Under the pieces are notes generated by a model that had not been told where the DNA came from, did not search any database, and was given only the letters and a program-made list of their open reading frames with translations. This document shows positions 59,767-64,000 of a DNA stretch of 64,000 nucleotides, one piece after another (the first letter of the stretch is position 1; each line of letters opens with the position of its first letter). The stretch lies in NCBI RefSeq assembly GCF_008042275.1, contig NZ_RDBK01000033.1, forward strand, positions 34,713 through 98,712. Reading direction: 5' to 3'. The position numbers and the translations under genes were made by a program. This DNA comes from Streptomyces sp. OR43. GTDB taxonomy: Bacteria; Actinomycetota; Actinomycetes; Streptomycetales; Streptomycetaceae.

Positions 59767-59955
59767 GGTCCAATGCTGGGCGAAGAGAAGGTGTCCTGCG
59801 GGAGTTTCGGTGCAGATCGATAGGCCCGGACATTTGTTCCCGTTCGCTGGCTGTCGAGAGACGGTCCGTTTCCATGAGACGCGAGCACCGTGTCGTGTGG
59901 AAGCTGCTGAACCCGCGCTGGAACGGGCGGGGCTTAGTTTGTCGTGTGCCGTCAC

Positions 59956-60747
59956 CTTCTCCCGTGGCCGGCGCCGGTCGGCGAACAGCGGTTGAAGGCG
60001 GAGCTGGGCGCGGTCGGCAATGCCCAGCCATGACCATCGGTCCGCCGCCGAGTCACGCAGGCGCTGGCGGTTCGAGCCGGGGGACCGCAGTGGGTGACCT
60101 GACAGTCAAGGGACGTGACAGGGCATCGAGCAGGGAAGGCGCTCGACTGACTGTGCCGCTGAGTCCTCGGAGAGGAGCGTTCGTGAGGACAGTTCAGAGG
60201 GCCGGGGCGTGTCCAACCCGCAGACGCCGTGGGACGAAGTCAGGCCGCGGCTGTGGCTGGGCGGGCACTTCTGGGCCGGCCCTGACGGCGAGGTGCAGAC
60301 TGAGGTGGTCGGTGCTGAATTCGACTCGGTCTCAGGAGGCGTAGCCCGAGGGTGCCGTCGACCTTGCGGTGGCTCTGCGTCGGCAAGCCGTGCAGGCGTG
60401 ATAGCTGGAGGGTCCGTAGCGGTTGATGGGCGTGCCGCAGCCGGCGCCGGGGCCGATGTGCCAGGGCAGGCAGTGCTGGCGGTGGGCTGCCTGTTGCCGT
60501 TCGTCGGGTCCGAGGATCAGGCGGCGTTCTTGGCGGGGGATGCGATACAGGTGAGCGGGCACTTCGTCCCAGGTGTGCGGGGCGGCGGCTGCGGGTGGGT
60601 CTATGCGGGCGGCAATGGGTGGCGACCGCCCGCAGCAACGCCTACTGCGGATGCAGTAGGGAACTGTCGGCAGCCGCACGAAGACGGGAAATGCCTGGCC
60701 GGACAGGGTGGAACGGTTCCCCGAATTTCGGATGTGGAGATCCTTCT
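59956..60747 (-). other. Gene-poor stretch with a possible small Cys-rich frame
   Basis: About 790 bases without a secure gene. A minus-strand frame (60332-60679) contains PRQERRLILGPDERQQAAHR and GCGTPINRYGPSSYHACTAC, a Cys/His pattern suggestive of a zinc-binding remnant. It lacks a clear start and family. Confidence 0.35.
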
Positions 60748-62997
60748 GTGGCTGCCTTTCTTGACCGATTGGGCCGATCGGCCTTCCGACGGCGCTGGCG
60801 CGTCCTGGTGCTGTGGGTGCTGGCGCTGGTCGCCGCGGGCATGGCGTCGGCGCTGGCTCCGGCCGCGCCTGACGGCTCCTACTCGATGCCGGGGACGGAG
60901 TCGCAGCGCGCCTTCGACCTCATCGAGGACCGCTTCCCCGCGGGCAGTACCGGCAGTGCCGCGTCCGAGGGGGCGAGCGCGAAGCTTGTGTTCGTGGCCC
61001 CGCAGGGCCAAAAGCTCACCGACCGGGAGAACCGGTCGGCCGTCGAGGCGGTCGTGGACCGGGTGGGCGGACTCGATCAGGTGGTCCGGGCGGCCGCCCC
61101 GTACGGTACGGGTGCGGTGAGCGAGGACGGCACTACGGCGTACGTGTCGGTCACCTTCGAGGTGAAGGCGAAGGACGTCGATGACAAGGTCAAGCAGGAC
61201 CTGGAGCAGGCTGTCGAGGACGGCCGGGAGGCGGGGCTGACGGTCGAGGTCGGCGGTTCGGTGCTGGCCACTCAGCCGTCGGGCGGGGCGACCGAACTGG
61301 TCGGCGTCGTGGTGGCGGCGGTCGTCCTGCTGATCACGTTCGCCTCACTGGCCGCGGCGGGGCTGCCGTTGCTGACCGCGCTGATCGGCGTCGGGATCGG
61401 CGCCGCGACGATCATGGCGCTCAGCAGCGCGCTGGGGCTGTCCAGTGCCACCAGCACGCTGGCGATGATGCTGGGCCTGGCCGTCGGGATCGACTACGCG
61501 ATGTTCATCGTCTCTCGCTACCGGGAGGAGCGGGCCAGGGGGCTCGCGCCGCAGGACGCGGCCGGAGTGGCCGTGGGGACGGCCGGGTCGTCGGTGGTGT
61601 TCGCGGGCCTGACTGTGGTGATCGGTCTGGCCGGGCTGTCCGTGGTGGGCATCCCGACGCTGACCCAGATGGGGCTGGCCGCAGCCGGCACTGTGGCGCT
61701 GTCCGTGCTGGTCGCCGTCACGCTGGTCCCGGCCCTGCTCGGGATCTTCCCGCGCGCCGCCCTGGCACGCTCGACGCGCCGTTCCGCCCGCAGTGGCGGG
61801 CGGAACGCGGTGTCGGGCGGGGGCGAGGGGAAGCCGAATCTGGGCAGTCGCTGGGCCCGCCTGGTGGTGCGCCGGCCCCTGCCGGTGCTGCTGGTGGCGG
61901 TCGCGGCACTGGGCGTGATCGCCCTGCCCGCCGCCCAGCTGGACCTGGGCACGTCGGGTGACGGGTCCAAGCCGGCCTCGACCACCGAACGCCGCGCCTA
62001 CGACGCCCTCGCCGACGGCTTCGGCCCGGGTTTCAACGGCCCGCTGACGATCGTCGTGGACGCCAAGGACGCGCAGGACCCCAAGGCCGCCGTGGCGGAG
62101 AGCGCCCGCCAGATCGGTGCCGTCGATGGCGTCGTGTCCGTGTCACCGGCGCGCTTCAACACCGCGGGCGATACCGCGGTCCTCTCCGTCACTCCCGCCA
62201 CCGACCCGCAGGACGAGCGGACCAGCACCCTGATCCACACCCTGCGGGACGACCGCCCGGCGGTCGAGAAGACCACCGGCACCACGTTCATGGTCAGCGG
62301 CAGCACGGCCGCGAACATCGACAGCGACCAGAAGGTCCAGGGCGCCCTCGTGCCCTACCTCGCCCTGGTAGTGGGCCTGGCCTTCCTCCTGCTGCTGGTC
62401 GTCTTCCGCTCCGTGCTGGTCCCGCTCAAGGCGGCCCTCGGCTTCCTGCTGTCGGTCCTGGCCGCCCTCGGCGCGGTCGTCGCCGTGTTCCAGTGGGGAT
62501 GGCTCGCCGGCCTGCTCGGCGTGCACCAGACCGGCCCCATCATGAACACCATGCCAATCGTCATGGTCGGCATCGTCTTCGGCCTCGCCATGGACTACGA
62601 GGTCTTCCTCGTCACCCGCATCCGCGAAGCCCACCTGAAGGGCGAACGCCCCGGCCAGGCCATCGTCTCCGGCTTCCGGCACAGCGCCCGGGTGGTCGCC
62701 GCCGCGGCCGTCATCATGATCTCGGTGTTCTCCGGCTTCATCGGCGTCAGCGAACCCATGATCAAGATGATCGGGTTCGGGCTCGCGAGCGCCGTACTGT
62801 TCGACGCGCTCGTCGTACGGATGACGATCGTGCCCGCCGTACTCGCCCTGCTGGGCAAGCACGCCTGGACGATGCCCCGCTGGCTGGAGCGCATCGTGCC
62901 CCGTGTCGACGTCGAGGGCCACGCCCTGACCCGCGACGAGGACGCCACACCCGCACGGCCCGAGGCCGAGCAGCCAGGACTGCCCGTTCACCAGTGA
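60748..62997 (+). CDS. MMPL family transporter
   Basis: This is a 749-residue membrane transporter of the MMPL/RND superfamily with two repeated halves, each of about six helices plus an extracytoplasmic loop. Characteristic sequences are GLAVGIDYAMFIVSRYREER in the first half and VFGLAMDYEVFLVTRIREAH in the second, with the proton-relay Asp-Tyr pairs. Such proteins export lipids or drugs. GTG 60748 follows GGAG at 8 bases. A sensor kinase gene follows 100 bases later on the same strand, a common arrangement for regulated MMPL exporters. Confidence 0.9.
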   Translation: MAAFLDRLGRSAFRRRWRVLVLWVLALVAAGMASALAPAAPDGSYSMPGTESQRAFDLIEDRFPAGSTGSAASEGASAKLVFVAPQGQKLTDRENRSAVEAVVDRVGGLDQVVRAAAPYGTGAVSEDGTTAYVSVTFEVKAKDVDDKVKQDLEQAVEDGREAGLTVEVGGSVLATQPSGGATELVGVVVAAVVLLITFASLAAAGLPLLTALIGVGIGAATIMALSSALGLSSATSTLAMMLGLAVGIDYAMFIVSRYREERARGLAPQDAAGVAVGTAGSSVVFAGLTVVIGLAGLSVVGIPTLTQMGLAAAGTVALSVLVAVTLVPALLGIFPRAALARSTRRSARSGGRNAVSGGGEGKPNLGSRWARLVVRRPLPVLLVAVAALGVIALPAAQLDLGTSGDGSKPASTTERRAYDALADGFGPGFNGPLTIVVDAKDAQDPKAAVAESARQIGAVDGVVSVSPARFNTAGDTAVLSVTPATDPQDERTSTLIHTLRDDRPAVEKTTGTTFMVSGSTAANIDSDQKVQGALVPYLALVVGLAFLLLLVVFRSVLVPLKAALGFLLSVLAALGAVVAVFQWGWLAGLLGVHQTGPIMNTMPIVMVGIVFGLAMDYEVFLVTRIREAHLKGERPGQAIVSGFRHSARVVAAAAVIMISVFSGFIGVSEPMIKMIGFGLASAVLFDALVVRMTIVPAVLALLGKHAWTMPRWLERIVPRVDVEGHALTRDEDATPARPEAEQPGLPVHQ

Positions 62998-63003
62998 CAA
63001 CCT

Positions 63004-63045
63004 GGAGGGGGCCGACTACCCGGAAACGGGCGGCCGGCCCCCTCC
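63004..63045 (+). terminator. Hairpin after the MMPL gene
   Basis: A 10-base perfect stem (GGAGGGGGCC with GGCCCCCTCC) lies between the MMPL and kinase genes. Confidence 0.45.
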
Positions 63046-63098
63046 GCGACGTTCCGCCGTCCCGCACGCACCCACAACCCCTACAGGTGGAAGGCACG

Positions 63099-64000
63099 AT
63101 GATCACGACCTGGCAGCGCTACCTGCGCCGTCACCCCCGCGGCGCCGACACCACGGTGGCCCTGGTGCTGTTCGTCGTAGCCTTTCCCGGCAGCTTCGCC
63201 AACGTCGACCACCTGACCGCCCCCGCCCACCGCTGGCTCGGCGTCCTCCTGGCCGGCATCTCCTGCACCGCCCTGCTCTGGCACCGCTCCCGGCCCAGGA
63301 CCGTCGCCACCCTCGCCATCGTGTGCGCGATGGCCATGGCCCTGGCTGGCTACGTGATGACGGTTCTGCTGCTCGCCCCGCTGATGGCGGCGCTCTACTC
63401 CCTGGCCGAACGCACCGACCGGAAAACGACCCGCAACCTCACGCTTGCGGCCGTCGTCCTGGTCGCCGGAGCCTGCGTCATCGGTGGTCCCGCCGGGGAA
63501 TCCCTGGCACTCATGGTGATCGGCCCGATCGCCTACCTCCTCCTGCCGGCCGCCCTCGGCTCCACCGCCCGCTTCCGCACCGCCTACCTCGACTCCGTAC
63601 GCGCCCGCGCCGACCACGCCGAACGCACCCGCGAGGAAGAAGCCCGCCACCGCGTCGCCGAAGAACGCATGCGCATCGCCCGCGAACTCCACGACGTCTC
63701 CGCCCACCACCTCGCCCTGGCCAACGCCCAGGCCACCACCGCCGCCCTCCTCATCCGCAGCCACCCCGAACAGGCCGAGAAACTGGTCACCGCCCTCGGC
63801 GAGACCACCGGCACCGCCCTGCGCGAGATGAAAGCCACCGTCACGCTCCTGCGCCAGCAGGGCGACACGCCCGACAACCCCCTCCAGCCCGCCCCGGGCC
63901 TCGCCCAGCTCCCCGCACTCCTCGACACCCACGCCGCCGCAGGACTCACTGTCACCGTCACCACCCACGGAGAATCCCGGCCGCTGACGCCCGGAGTGGA
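63099..64000 (+). CDS. Sensor histidine kinase, NarL-partner type (cut by window end)
   Basis: The first 300 residues are visible. Four or five membrane helices (about residues 15-165) are followed by a coiled coil (ADHAERTREEEARHRVAEER) and a HisKA_3 dimerisation domain with the phospho-acceptor His in RIARELHDVSAHHLALA. The ATPase domain is beyond the window. Kinases of this group phosphorylate LuxR-type response regulators, whose gene is expected to follow. It may control the MMPL gene upstream. ATG 63099 has a GGTGGAAGG ribosome site. Confidence 0.85.
   Translation, partial: MITTWQRYLRRHPRGADTTVALVLFVVAFPGSFANVDHLTAPAHRWLGVLLAGISCTALLWHRSRPRTVATLAIVCAMAMALAGYVMTVLLLAPLMAALYSLAERTDRKTTRNLTLAAVVLVAGACVIGGPAGESLALMVIGPIAYLLLPAALGSTARFRTAYLDSVRARADHAERTREEEARHRVAEERMRIARELHDVSAHHLALANAQATTAALLIRSHPEQAEKLVTALGETTGTALREMKATVTLLRQQGDTPDNPLQPAPGLAQLPALLDTHAAAGLTVTVTTHGESRPLTPGV

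Noticed and set aside
63081-63968. 295-codon minus-strand frame opposite the histidine kinase
   Set aside because: Gly-rich shadow; the plus strand encodes membrane helices and a HisKA_3 motif.

Overview
This window reads as chromosomal DNA of a Streptomyces-like actinomycete. It is very GC-rich and its genes start with purine-rich ribosome sites at ATG, GTG or TTG. It carries actinobacterial hallmarks: an actinobacterial cytochrome bc1 QcrB, a WhiB protein, ECF41-type (SigJ-like) sigma factors, a perfect CebR-type operator beside a cellulose-binding glycosidase, and a BlaI/M56 pair. No rRNA, tRNA or CRISPR array was seen.

Region 1 (about 1-28 kb) is a stress and respiration island. It holds an orphan cytochrome b (QcrB), a type II NADH dehydrogenase, a 7Fe-type ferredoxin divergent from a fumarate-reductase-like flavoprotein, an OsmC/Ohr peroxidase, YceI, a WhiB, a flavohemoglobin fragment, several alpha/beta hydrolases, an NmrA-like NAD(P)-binding protein and a four-gene operon with a LuxE/LuxC-like pair. 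Its unifying feature is a repeated promoter signature, TGTCACA, exactly 16 bases, then (G/T/A)GTC. I find it at 15 places, each correctly placed and oriented upstream of a gene. This resembles the published ECF41 sigma promoter, and the island encodes two intact ECF41 sigma factors plus two ECF41-like proteins whose sigma domains look degenerate. I read it as a local ECF41 regulon. The left edge is rearranged: bases 1-87 are an inverted copy of the qcrB 3' end fused to a truncated 2-oxoacid dehydrogenase E2 gene.

Region 2 (about 28-41 kb) is a catabolic and uptake cluster. IclR, a family III CoA-transferase and a citrate-synthase-like lyase lie on the minus strand. Divergent from them are an aldehyde dehydrogenase, a ThDP-dependent enzyme, a complete Liv-type ABC importer (with LivM and LivG fused) and a KstD-like flavoprotein. 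The substrate cannot be read from sequence. The junction with region 1 (about 28.03-28.10 kb) truncates both the flavohemoglobin and the lyase.

Region 3 (about 41-64 kb) is mixed accessory DNA: a PAP2 phosphatase, a BlaI/M56 pair with tandem operators, a frameshifted flavin-dependent monooxygenase with a truncated flavin reductase, a TetR/F420-reductase-like pair, and a patch of gene fragments (LLM oxidoreductase, IS5 transposase, NADP reductase). It continues with a LacI/PhyH divergent pair, a secreted glycosidase with CBM2, a thioredoxin-like protein and a TetR/SnoaL pair. Then come IS701, IS5 and integrase relics around a SUKH-domain gene, and finally an MMPL transporter followed by a sensor histidine kinase cut by the window end.
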